The notes beneath the pieces were generated by a model that was not told where the DNA came from, did no database searches, and saw only the letters and a program-made list of their open reading frames with translations. Of a stretch of DNA of 60,000 nucleotides, positions 13,001 through 21,743 are shown piece by piece. The DNA is from Lineus longissimus (Eukaryota > Nemertea > Pilidiophora > Heteronemertea > Lineidae): positions 21,672,646 through 21,732,645 of the forward strand of contig NC_088311.1 in NCBI RefSeq assembly GCF_910592395.1, in the 5' to 3' direction. The position numbers were made by a program, and so were the translations under genes. Position 1 is the stretch's first letter. Every line of letters begins with the position of its first letter.

Positions 13001-16000
13001 TTTTACCTTCTCCTTGCACAAAAACTCCTTCAAGTGACGTCTAAAATACTTATTTTTAGTCAAATTTGGACAATTCAAAGATCCTCAGAGAGTTGAGACA
13101 GAGATCTTCCCGTTCAAGCTATCAATTTTAACATGTAGCAAGAAAGAAAAGTCTGAAATATGCCTACAATTGGAAGCTTGACATCCCTGATAAGTTTCTC
13201 AGTCATCCTTCAGATCCAGAGAGATTTCTTCGAGCAGCTGGATCTCTTGCCGCAGAATTAAAACCGGCAAAACATGAGACCAGCACAAGTGTTTTTTCCT
13301 AAAATGCAGTTGTCTTCCCGGGAACAAGGAAGCAGACCCTGGAATAAGCTATTAGACAATGTTAGACAAGGCCAGGGCATGGCATACGATGACCTAATTC
13401 GGCTACATATGGGCCAACCATGACGATAGTACTATTCGGTCCTCAAAAGTAGTGTGGGTATCACTGTGGTTTCTGAGCTTGAACACCAAGAGCCACCTAG
13501 GATAACGGCAGAAGAAAGGACACTCGGAAATCACGCGAGAAAAGGTCAGTACGAACTTCTACATGTTATTTTTTGAGACTAGTTCAACTCCAGCTTACCC
13601 TTGAACGAGATGGAGAGGTTGTCACATGACAATTCAGACAAACTGATCAGTTTTTACCACTTTCACGCAAAAAATACACCTTCTCACCATTGCTTTCACA
13701 TTGCTTCCCACAATGAGCAGTGATAGTTTCAAACTGGCTTGATTTGATCACTGTCTGATTCTTGCCAATCATCTTCTGATGACAGTGTGTGGTCAAGCAA
13801 ATTTGGAGTGAATCAATTAGTGTAAAATGCCAGTATAGATAGTTCCATAAACCAACACCAGAGGCAGTATGACGAAAAGCCTAACTGCATGATATTTGGC
13901 AATCAATGAACTGCCAAGATTGGTTGTTCCATGTGTCATAATTCTTGATGATTTCCCAACTGTAATGGATGCACTTATAAGCTTTTTTATCGCTTTGTAT
14001 GATATGATCTAGCCTATTGGGGGAAGCCTGACTGAAAATTCTAAAACACTTTTACCACAGTTTACTATACACCAAAACAACGTTCCCATTTATATTGGTA
14101 TGTCTACACCTCTTCCCGTCTAAAAGTACAGTGCTTGACTGATAACACCTTTTAACACCAGAGGAGCCATCAGTCGCTTACGTATGGTATCATCACAAGT
14201 TATACATGCTTCCCGAAATTGGTGGCTTGCATTGGAGCTAACTTTTCCGTCCGTCATTAAAGGCATTCAAGTGTGTTGGTCAACCATGACTATCTCCTTT
14301 GTCCCTCCACCATAAGGCCTAGTTTCCCCTTATGACATCACTATTTTGGACACTCGGCGCCCCATTTCTGGAAAGGTGTATAGTGGCAATGCATCCCACC
14401 TTGACACACAAGGCTCTGAGATTGCACAGCCCTTATAAAATAGACTGTTGTAAATTTGGGGATTAGCCTCTTTTGGTAAGAGGACTGTACTCCAGCAATG
14501 TACAAATGCAACTTCATAAAATGTATGTTTGCCACAACAGTTAGGCACCAATTTGGTTCATTGACCTAGATACTCCATTTTGGCCAGAGGGAGAGGCCAT
14601 CGCAAGCTTTCTTATTTTACTCACTGGGGTCTTGAGCTTGCCCTTGCAAAGATAGGAACTAGCCTAGGAGCCCTGGTTTTGCGTCACATTCAAAGAATGA
14701 AACAATTTAGGACCGAGTGTCTTGCTCAAGGACACAAAGATGACAAAGCGGTGTCTGTTCCAAGAGTCAAACCCACAACCTCCTGATTATGAGTGTACCG
14801 CTGGAACCACCACACCACCAGTCTCCACAACTACATTCTGAACTAGTCCCCATTTAAACGATATGTTGATCATGTTTTTCAATCTGCCACATACGAAGCT
14901 ACCTCAGCGACTTGACAAAGAAATTATCGAGAAAAACAAAGATAACGAAAAAAGTGACAGAAATCATAATCTATGGCATGTGCAAAGTATCAAAACAAGA
15001 TCATGTTTCACTTGGCCATGCGTAGAAAATGTGTCACTGAGACAATCTTTGTGGTCTGGTTGTAAACTGCTTTGAGAGCAGTATTTCTCACTGTCATCAC
15101 TAGAGGGACACCTGGCCCATTGGGTTACCGAGTGAGGCCCATTGTCACATACTGGCGCATCTAGGTAATCAACATGCTCCTCCTCCTTGCATGGTGTAGT
15201 TGGGAAGCAACTGAGGCCGGCTGCCAAGCTTTTTCCAGGGAATTACACCATACACCACCTTCAATTGATACTCATACAGGGTAATGAGATATGGTCTACG
15301 TGATTGTTAGAAGTTGACATTAAGTGACATAAACCATTACCTAATGTTTTTTTCTCTTTAACTATCAACTTCGTTGTCATAAGTGTTCGATTGGGTAACA
15401 TTTTTTAGTCAATCGCCCAAGTGCAGTAGCAATACCACACTTGAGTCAAAACAGCCACCAATCTCTGTAAGTTTGCTGCTGATAGAAATGTTACCAACCC
15501 AGAGATAGGCACCAGGATATTTTGTCCTCATCATGGTCGCTGGCGTCAGTCGTCGACACCAGGTCATACAAGAACAGCTTATGATGTTTCAGCCCACATG
15601 AAGAAGTGTCAAACTATAATCTTCAATTGAACAATTTTCCGCTGACATGAATTCGTATTTATTTCGGTATCCTGCATTGAATGAAGCCTGTCAGGGATAC
15701 ATCAAGCTGTCTTTCCACTTGATAAATTGGTTTGCTCTATATGATGGGCAAATCACCCTTCCGAGATGATCCCATAGGGCGATATCCAATATCGATTATT
15801 TCTATTGGGACTATCAGAAGCAACGAGGATGCCAACATTCCAACCTGTGAGTTATGCAGCGCCCCGCAGTGAATGTATCTTGTTAGAGTACATAGAATTG
15901 TCTTTCAACTTGGTGCATTTGGATCCTGTATATGATGGGCAAATCACCGTATTGAGATGATCCCATCAGGAGATTGAATATTGAAAAGGCAATGGGTTTA

Positions 16001-19000
16001 GGATGTCAAATCGTAACATTTAAGTAATAGTCATACAGTGCCCAACAGTGAATGGTACATAGTCAGTCAGGGTACATAGAATGGCCTTTCCAGTTGATGG
16101 ATTTGCTTACTCTATATGATCGTCAAATCACCCTACTGAGATGATCCCATTGGGTGATTCAGTATCGATTATTGGGGCGATCAGAAGCAATGGGTTTAGG
16201 ATGTCTCAGTTTATAGCCCAACATTTGAAAGTAATGGTTATATACAGCACCCCATCACCGCTTGTTACGAGCCTAATATGAACTTTTGCAAAACCGGGAG
16301 CGTAAATTTGTCAACATAATGAGCTTCCAAATAGTGTTCGTGGCCAGAGTACCCTGGGTCGTTTTAAAACTGCACTAAAAATTCATATTTTTAAGAAATT
16401 CTTTTGAATCCTTTGCACGTTTTTTTTTTTTTTAGTAATGACTTTTATTCTATCATGTATTAATGTTATGTTTTATTATAAATTGTAAAGCGCTTAGAAG
16501 TTTTAACAACGTTAAGCGCTATAAAAATGTTTTTAATAATAAAAAAATAATAATAACAACCCAAGAATAGTTCCAAGTCATAACCCTCCCTTTCCAACCA
16601 CGCTTGCAATATCGAGGGAAATAAATGACACCACATATTACGGCTATTACTAGTATTAGTATTACTGCATTGTAAGCAATATTGATATTACTGATGAAAA
16701 TTTATAGATATGAGCAGAGACGCCAAGATGTCTCAAACATCCCTTATTACATGATGGATAGCAGCAAACATCTATCTTTCCGCAAGCTTATGTGCTGAAT
16801 ACATAACTAATTTCAAACCAACACAGCTATGTCTACTGTTTGCCATAATCTGCAGTCATGATGTGATCAAGCAACAGTTCTGGTCAAAAGTGACCCTCAT
16901 CTGGGATTCTGCTGTCGTGGGCCAACCATCAACCCATCTATACGTACCACGGCATCAACCACAGCAGTGAAATAAAGTTAAAATACCTCAGACAGTTGGC
17001 GCTGATTTCAGTTTTTAACTGGAGATTAAAACAGGAGGCTAGGACACGCTTTCGTGTGTGACTGCATGGTGATACCAGCAGTACATCATTAGCTGCACTA
17101 ATAGACAGCTGATACCAATATTTCCAATCCAATAACTCAGAACCATTCGGTACTGCAGCACACACCAAACCCAACAAAACATGATTGATATCAATAACCA
17201 CTCGTAAACATAGAACTGAGTGGCATTTATCGATAATTCGGTCAAACCGTTCGAATATGAGGCAATTTGAGATTGTCATTTTTGTCCATACGTTATTCGT
17301 ATTAATCCAATTTTGGTTCAATGAGACATGAAGTGGTATAAACTGCTCCTGGTGGCAGGCTTGTTAAAAGTAATGAGGAAAAGCTACCGCTAGCAATAAG
17401 ACCAGAAAGTGTCACTTAGACATAAATTCTGTAAAGAACCACAGACTAAAGGCTCATGCTTTGCATGTCTTTGGATGTAAAGTTTATCAACGTTAAGACA
17501 AATTTGATGGCCAAGAGAGCCCAAAAGGTTCGAACTCCCAGGACAAACAAGAGATATGGTCACACGAATAGCCCTAGTTGGTTGAAGAGACAACAAATAT
17601 ATTTCTTTCCATCTGCTAGTAATAAAGAAGACCCAATATCTCAAGAAACTGTACCTAGATCCGATTATGCAAGCTTCAATTTGATCAATTTGTATAGGAG
17701 CGAAATTAAATTGAGTGGTTTGGGAGCCTATCAAAACAGGGCCGTCAGATTCGATTCAAAATAGAACTGAAAAGTGATTTGTTCGTGCCCCATGTCTCAA
17801 CTAACGATAAACCAGTTAAATGTACTCTAGGTGGTTTATCCCAAGTACTAAAACAGGCCATCGATAAAAACCTACTAATTGTATACCAAGGGATTTTGGC
17901 ACAAAGCTCGATTGGAAATCTGGTAAATGGTATATAAATCCAGCCAACCTAATAATGTTATGGCAACAGCATGGATTATACCCACAGTAGCAAAGCCCCA
18001 TTTGATCTTTCTGAGAACGTATGTATATTTTTCAATCAATTTTCAATACAAACTTGCTAGGTTCGACTGAATTTATATCAGGGTGATGTCAATTCTCTAC
18101 ACTGATATGAATATCAGAACATCAATCATCAATTCAGACTTAAATCATCACAAAACTTTTCAAAGTAGAAAACTGGAACTCGAGTTTGGTGAAACCAAAG
18201 ATGGAGTTGGACAAAAACTTGCCTCCCGAGACAATGTCAGCAAGCTAATCTCACGGCTATCGCAGTGACAAGACAGCTGCAAAATTAGTTAGAACACAAA
18301 CGAGCTGATCATTGCAAGCCTATCAGCGTTGTATCATGATTCCATGCGATGCGAAAGACACCTTGACACAATGACACTCCAGCCATCCAGATCAGATGAT
18401 CAGATCATTGATGACCACAACCTTGTCCTGGTATAGGTAATCACATTCCTATCCACAGAAATGAAATCTATCTGATCCAGTGAAAAATCTGAACTGATAC
18501 ATTTGTTTTGAATAATCCGGGGCAATTTCACTCTATGATTCAGAAACCAGTCCGCTCCAAATGAGAATGACGCTAATTTCAATTGGTATACACCATGATA
18601 AACAGAGAGATGAACAGAATGCCGGATATGCTCAGATGGCGAAGTAATCACTCTATGCTACTGTCGCGAACCATCCTAACCCACAAGTTCCTGTGATATC
18701 GATGACAGGAGGCCATTTTCCTGATGACGACAGTATGTGTAATGCACCCGTCTCCTGATTCAACGAAACAGAAATTTGTATATTGAAGGGGTGATAGCAC
18801 ACAGGGCATAAGTGCACTTGAAAATAAAAGTTGTTGACAACTATTGACACAAGTTCTTATGAAAGATGAAGACACTATCTATCTCCTCTACACTCCTGCA
18901 CAGACGTATAATTACGTCGTTCTTAAGATAGATGAAGACACCATCGATCTCCACGACCGCCAAGACGTATAATTACGTCGTTGCGTGGCTGCCAACACAG

Positions 19001-19983
19001 GATGCCATTTTGGACCCGCAACACCATGATTCGTGGCCTAGATCACAGGGGCATGAAGATATACCCAAATCACAATCGATCAGTCCCAAATTATCTGATA
19101 CACAGAATTGGAAATATAACACACAAACATATCACTCTGTCATATCCAGGGTTATAGTGCGTTTCGTGTTGCAGATCAATTGGTCTTGATCTGTTGATTC
19201 GGATATCATCACGCGCATATGCACATCCTCATGGTGTAATGGAGGTCAGTACTGGCAGATAGAATATCCTTTCATCTGATTGGAGATTGGGGCTCTTGGT
19301 ACCAAGTTGATTTTTTTTCAAAATTGCATTTTGTTGCGTCTGATGCCACATGCCATTTGGTGATGTGTTTTCCAACACAATAAGCGCTAAAACTACTTGA
19401 AAGTGTGCTACACAGCAGGAGTCTATTTTTGGTGTTTAAATAATTGATATTAATTAATATTATGACAGTCTTATTTACCGAGCTATCATAACCAATGAAA
19501 CATGCCCGAAGATTGTCCTCCGCAAAATTAATGGTCTCCAGCGGCTAATGAACAAACAGACGCTATTCAGCTGTGTGTTTTGACCAGTTTCCACTGAATA
19601 ATATGCGCAAATGATCAGTTTTTGATGTGAAAATTTGTGCGGGACGGAACGGTGCCTTTTACGGTAATTTAGAACATGGAAGCATTTTGCCATAACAGAC
19701 AATTTTGCACCTGCAGCTTATGAACTGCTGTCAACATTCAAAGACATCAAATGAAGCTAGAAGTTAGAAGATTTTTCATTTCCAACTAATTCAAAATAGT
19801 GTCATGATAACTTTTTAGTATAACTTAAAATAACTGTATAACTTTACCGGGATATAAAGAGAGAATATAGAATAGATTGAATAAATGACGAATAATTTAC
19901 TAACCTGCATATACTGCTGACACGCTCCATGATGATGCCGCAATGACCAGACACACCGAAAAGATGTAAACTCCAAGTGCCAT
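1972..19983 (-). CDS. gp130-like type I cytokine receptor A (15 coding exons)
   Basis: Single-pass receptor predicted to bind a helical cytokine and signal through JAK/STAT. Coding exons in transcript order: 19905-19983, 9980-10288, 9656-9779, 9134-9303, 8710-8858, 8085-8241, 7775-7863, 7084-7330, 6716-6861, 6199-6371, 5504-5668, 4949-5198, 4533-4605, 4222-4371, 1972-4035. All introns are GT-AG and phases agree at every junction, except that exon 10 has one extra base inside it. With that base discounted, the protein is about 1447 aa. Approximate layout: signal peptide 1-24, Ig-like 27-129, cytokine-binding module 130-329, FN3 330-441, 442-547 and 548-655, transmembrane 660-682, tail to 1447. 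The tail is far longer than that of gp130. A second phase-compatible first exon exists at 11728-11899. Exon structure mirrors gene B at 38391-52513. Orthology to IL6ST, LIFR or insect Domeless is not decided here. Confidence 0.88.
2710..2727 (-). other. DSGxxS degron-like motif, gene A tail
   Basis: Encodes DSGHHS in a serine-rich stretch of the cytoplasmic tail. It fits the DSGxxS phosphodegron recognised by beta-TrCP, which is used for endocytosis and turnover of vertebrate receptors such as IFNAR1, PRLR and EPOR. Gene B has the same motif type at 39861-39878. Function here is inferred from the motif only. Confidence 0.5.
4222..4605 (-). CDS. Gene A exons 13-14: juxtamembrane cytoplasmic segment
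   Basis: Exon 13 (4533-4605) encodes YYKRVTSKNKQLKILRTPAV, the position where JAK-binding box 1 is expected. Only a weak L-x-T-P-A-V is seen, without a clear P-x-P. Exon 14 (4222-4371) encodes an acidic serine-rich piece with YLEENGMSDEYFDMTRDD. The three tail exons correspond in order to gene B exons 14-16. Confidence 0.78.
4783..4930. mobile_element. Small inverted-repeat element, copy 1 (intron 12 of gene A)
   Basis: A diverged copy of a family that starts like CAGTAGAACCTCTCTATTAAGG and ends in its reverse complement. Here it reads ACAGTAAGACCTCTTTATCA and ends with a GTGTCCTGATTAGAGAGGT-type end. Other copies are near 7495, 12738, 27138 and 35618. It is MITE-like and non-coding. Confidence 0.6.
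4949..5668 (-). CDS. Gene A exons 11-12: third FN3 domain fused to transmembrane segment
   Basis: Exon 11 (5504-5668) begins EKPVIPALQFEPLAQEHNSL. Exon 12 (4949-5198) completes the domain (YDYIIPNLQDSTFYNMSLTA) and runs straight into the membrane helix FVFPLWAIGIIFVILLLLFL, followed by GLYR. In gene B these two parts are separate exons, so an intron has been lost here or gained there. The exon ends CG|gtaggt in phase 2, as does the transmembrane exon of gene B. Intron 11 holds a perfect 36-bp inverted repeat. Confidence 0.85.
5276..5397. repeat. Perfect 36-bp inverted repeat in gene A intron 11
   Basis: Arms 5276-5311 and 5362-5397 are exact reverse complements (ATGGGTGATATGAATAAAGA... against ...TCTTTATTCATATCACCCAT) around a 50-nt loop. 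The intron RNA would form a perfect stem. It may be a young foldback element or a structured intronic RNA; no coding capacity. Confidence 0.9.
6001..6088. repeat. 88-nt imperfect hairpin in gene A intron 10
   Basis: Outer arms CAGATTTTGTATC and GATACAAAATCTG pair perfectly. Inner arms (GCATGCACATGAATGAG / TTATTCATGTGCATGTG) pair with a few mismatches around a loop of roughly 6-10 nt. Size and shape resemble a microRNA precursor, but a palindromic MITE gives the same picture. The flank resembles sequence near 10940, which favours a repeat. Confidence 0.75.
6199..6861 (-). CDS. Gene A exons 9-10: second FN3 domain, exon 10 frame-disrupted
   Basis: Exon 9 (6716-6861) encodes KAPENLVGEI to LYYRHMLQDVTE and ends in phase 0. 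Exon 10 has a good acceptor at 6372 (tttttccag) and starts GGTGGGATAAAACTGG, closely like gene B exon 10 (GGTGGACTACAGTGGG). The four-A run puts its start one base out of frame with the rest of the exon (SLQSYEFAVAAEKSG to LTCLYEVDGG), which is clearly homologous to gene B and ends in the expected phase 1. Read as given, an early stop follows. A weak alternative acceptor before 6334 would restore frame and lose about 12 residues. A sequence error or a real indel are the other explanations. Confidence 0.7.
7084..7863 (-). CDS. Gene A exons 7-8: first membrane-proximal FN3 domain
   Basis: Exon 7 (7775-7863) begins VPARNPET, matching PGRNPET in gene B, and ends at a phase 0 donor after IIYYK. 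Exon 8 (7084-7330) begins DIPEKNTHG and includes the paired cysteines of ACSYDKDRKCEL. The intron between them contains a SINE split by a small inverted-repeat element. Confidence 0.82.
7424..7760 (+). mobile_element. tRNA-derived SINE interrupted by an inverted-repeat element
   Basis: The head GTGGCACAGTGG (A-box-like) and GGTTCAAGCTCGG (B-box-like) are spaced as in a tRNA-derived SINE. Immediately after comes AGTAGAACCTCTCTATTAAG, the start of the small inverted-repeat family (about 7491-7640). The SINE body seems to resume with GCTGGGGAATGAATGTGACA near 7716, shared with the copy near 43150. It lies in intron 7 of gene A. Confidence 0.6.
8085..8858 (-). CDS. Gene A exons 5-6: C-terminal domain of cytokine-binding module
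   Basis: Exon 5 (8710-8858) and exon 6 (8085-8241) together make one FN3-type domain of about 101 residues, split by a phase 0 intron as in vertebrate cytokine receptors. Near its end is YWSNFTTGYKRT, which occupies the WSXWS box position with the second W-S replaced by F-T. This is the predicted ligand-binding elbow partner of exons 3-4. Confidence 0.85.
9134..9779 (-). CDS. Gene A exons 3-4: N-terminal domain of cytokine-binding module
   Basis: Exon 3 (9656-9779, phases 1 to 2) carries LHCVMPNWDSAVCRWC, the C-x9-C-x-W-type cysteine signature of class I cytokine receptors. Exon 4 (9134-9303, phases 2 to 1) carries SCPNETKCTCTW and then FEIMNISISAKNDFG, the usual strand ending in A-x-N-x-x-G. 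Gene B exons 3 and 4 match, with PNWDS and C-x-C-x-W conserved. Confidence 0.85.
9805..9960 (+). mobile_element. Possible tRNA-like SINE fragment in intron 2 of gene A
   Basis: GAGTGGCACAGTGGTTAGAT resembles a tRNA A-box region of SINEs. No good B box follows, so this is at best a degraded fragment. Confidence 0.3.
9980..10288 (-). CDS. Gene A exon 2: Ig-like domain
   Basis: A single phase 1-1 exon encodes about 103 residues. It has an Ig-like cysteine in LVLTCQIDC and the second half of the fold in KDAGSKSYMCYI, the D-x-G/A-x-Y-x-C pattern. Several N-glycosylation sequons are present (NST, NAT, NTS). It corresponds to gene B exon 2 and to the N-terminal Ig domain of gp130. Confidence 0.82.
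10289..11727. other. Intron between exon 1b and exon 2 of gene A
   Basis: About 1.4 kb of AT-rich intron. I see no exon, tRNA or well-formed repeat in it. A stretch near 10935-10980 resembles the flank of the 6001-6088 hairpin. Confidence 0.5.
11728..11899 (-). CDS. Gene A exon 1b: candidate alternative first exon
   Basis: An in-frame ATG at 11899, with A at -3 and G at +4, opens MAASGNSRRSFILISCLTVL and a small-residue cleavage region. This is a second signal peptide. About 32 further residues follow, including three cysteines, and then a donor CTCAAG|gtataa in phase 1. It joins exon 2 in frame with the same aspartate codon as exon 1a. Used instead of exon 1a it would add about 31 residues before the Ig-like domain. 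An upstream in-frame ATG at 11920 exists. It could be an alternative-promoter exon or a chance open frame. Confidence 0.5.
12738..12915. mobile_element. Small inverted-repeat element, copy 3
   Basis: Diverged copy with GACACCCTAGTATCAGGGAT and an AGAGAGGTTCTATATTA-type right end, related to the family at 35618-35783. MITE-like, non-coding. Confidence 0.55.
14600..14830 (-). mobile_element. tRNA-derived SINE, minus strand
   Basis: On the minus strand a tRNA-like head (GTGTGGTGGTTCCAGCGG, then GTGGGTTTGACTCTTGG as B box) is followed by GTGTCCTTGAGCAAGACACT, a body motif common in animal SINEs. It is in the long 5' intron of gene A. Confidence 0.65.
15705..16230. repeat. Three-copy tandem repeat, unit about 185-190 bp
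   Basis: The phrase TATATGATGGGCAAATCACC followed by GAGATGATCCCAT recurs near 15740, 15932 and 16117 (third copy GATCGTCAAATCACCC). Each is embedded in a related unit that also carries AGAAGCAATGGGTTTAGGAT. A degenerate tandem array inside intron 1 of gene A. Confidence 0.8.
18866..18985. repeat. Two-copy direct repeat with palindromic core
   Basis: GATGAAGACAC and AGACGTATAATTACGTCGTT each occur twice with a period near 65 bp. ACGTATAATTACGT is nearly palindromic. Intronic; function unknown. Confidence 0.65.
19905..19983 (-). CDS. Gene A exon 1a: start codon and signal peptide
   Basis: The ATG at 19983 is in good context (AAG before, G after). It opens a 26-residue leader, MALGVYIFSVCLVIAASSWS followed by VSAVYA, a classic signal peptide. 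The exon ends G|gttagt (phase 1) and joins exon 2 to give an aspartate codon. A purine-poor stretch ending in CAG at about 20247 suggests the 5' UTR part of this exon could begin near 20246. That boundary is a guess. Confidence 0.78.
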
Positions 19984-20867
19984 CTTTTTCACCAAGGGAA
20001 TGTCAAATCAGTGTCTGTTTTGATGTTGTCACGGCCTGTCCAACCCAATAGCAGCCAGACCTCCTCCCAACATGACGCTGTCCCTGTTTCTGTCTTTGGG
20101 ATGGTAGCTCTTCAGCGGCGGAATCGATCAGTCTGATATCCCGTGCGGTGCCTCACATAAACCTATCAATTCTTCACTTGGCGTCTCATATCGTGGGCGC
20201 AGTTCATTAATTCTTGTGGAGTAAGTGATGCGTCGTCCCAAATGATCTGCAAACGAACACCGAACACCGAATTAATAGATTTCTACAGATTGAAGGGAAT
20301 TCTACCGATGGTGCGTGCCCAACAAGTGCACTCCGTTCCCTGAAAATAAAATCTCACACACTTTATATTTATTCAACGAATGGTTCTATTGTCCTATCAT
20401 AATTCCCAACCAGCAATGAATAATATATAGGGAATGACGTCGCCCTCTGGGTCTTTAAAGCACCTCTCACTGTCATGATGCAGAAAAAAGAATTTTACAA
20501 CCAACGCTATCCCATTTTGTAACATTCCCGCCTTAGGTTTTTACGTTACAGTTTTTCTGGCTGATTCTAATGGCGGCAAATATATGCAATATCAAACATG
20601 TCTATCTAAGCCTCACTATCACATCACACTGGATCCCTCTGGATAAACACTTGCCTAAAATCTCTCAGTTCTGACTGTTTTAATGGCCACTAATACCAGG
20701 CTTACACAGACACCCGAAATTATGACGCTCTCCAGGGGGTTCAATAATGCTAAAAGTATCACCACAGTTCCCATCCAATTTCCACCATATATTATATGAG
20801 TCCCAATTCCTCATCATAACCCAGTGACTGGGTCCCACTGGATACCCGGGCAATATTTTTTAGACCT

Positions 20868-21125
20868 ACATTAGTGTTGCCCAATATAGACAAACACTGG
20901 ATCTGTACTGGCAACACTAGATCTATATTGGGCAACACTGGATCTGTACTGGCAACACTAGATCTATATTGGGCAACACTGGATCTGTACTGGCAACACT
21001 AGATCTATATTGGGCAACACTGGATCTGTACTGGCAACACTAGATCTATATTGGGCAACACTGGATCTGTACTGGCAACACTAGAACTATATTGGGCAAC
21101 ACTGGATCTATACTGGGCAACACTA
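20868..21125. repeat. 41-bp satellite array upstream of gene A
   Basis: About six units, each built from two related half-units (AGATCTATATTGGGCAACACT and GGATCTGTACTGGCAACACT). AGATCT starts at 20919, 20960, 21001 and 21042 and a variant AGAACT at 21083, an exact 41-bp period. More diverged half-units flank it to about 21210. Confidence 0.92.
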
Positions 21126-21701
21126 TGTCTTGGGTAAGACAGGATCTACATTCAGAAACAAAGGGTCTGTAATGGCGAATGATTGGGCATCACTGGATCC
21201 ACAATTGGCAAGCCTGGGTCTTTGGGCAACGGCAGCTTTTTTAAAGCAACTCTGTTGGAATCCTTCCGAGTCTATTTTCATACGCAGTCGACAGCATATT
21301 AGTGGAAGATTGAGATGTACTCTGGTGAGATCAATAATATTTCTGACGTAAGTATCTGGATAGTTCCCATCCAATATCAGGGATGTCTGCCTACAAGCTT
21401 CACTGGCTCCTATCTTGACCATTGGGTACAGGCAATGAATACAAAATACTAATCCCGGAGAAATGCCAGGTTTGGGTTACTTGGTCTGGCAGTATTATTT
21501 TTCGGAGAGTGGTGACATATACACTGCAATCTTTATCAATATATGAAATGTTCTGACATGTTGATATGCATGATACCATTGGTATCAGAAGGGCAGTATT
21601 GAGTTGGTGGGATGGAGGAGGACACATCCAGATGACACAGGAAAATGGTCCTATTGCCCCGTCCCGCAGTCATCCATTTGATCATGTCTTCAAAAAATAG
21701 C

Positions 21702-21703
21702 GC

Positions 21704-21740
<37 letters not shown>
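21702..21740. repeat. (GA)n microsatellite
   Basis: Uninterrupted GA dinucleotide run after CGCGC. It gives a spurious serine-leucine open frame on the other strand. Confidence 0.95.

Positions 21741-21743
<3 letters not shown>

Larger units (their letters stand above)
11900..19904. other. Long 5' intron of gene A
   Basis: About 8 kb with no supported exon upstream of exon 1b. It holds an inverted-repeat element near 12738-12915, a minus-strand SINE near 14600-14830, a three-copy tandem repeat at about 15705-16230 and a two-copy repeat near 18866-18985. Long introns at this position commonly carry regulatory elements, but none can be named from sequence alone. Confidence 0.5.

Noticed and set aside
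20336-20344. TTCCCTGAA, a STAT-type TTCNNNGAA site upstream of gene A
   Set aside because: Such a 9-mer is expected many times by chance in 60 kb; no cluster or conservation is visible.
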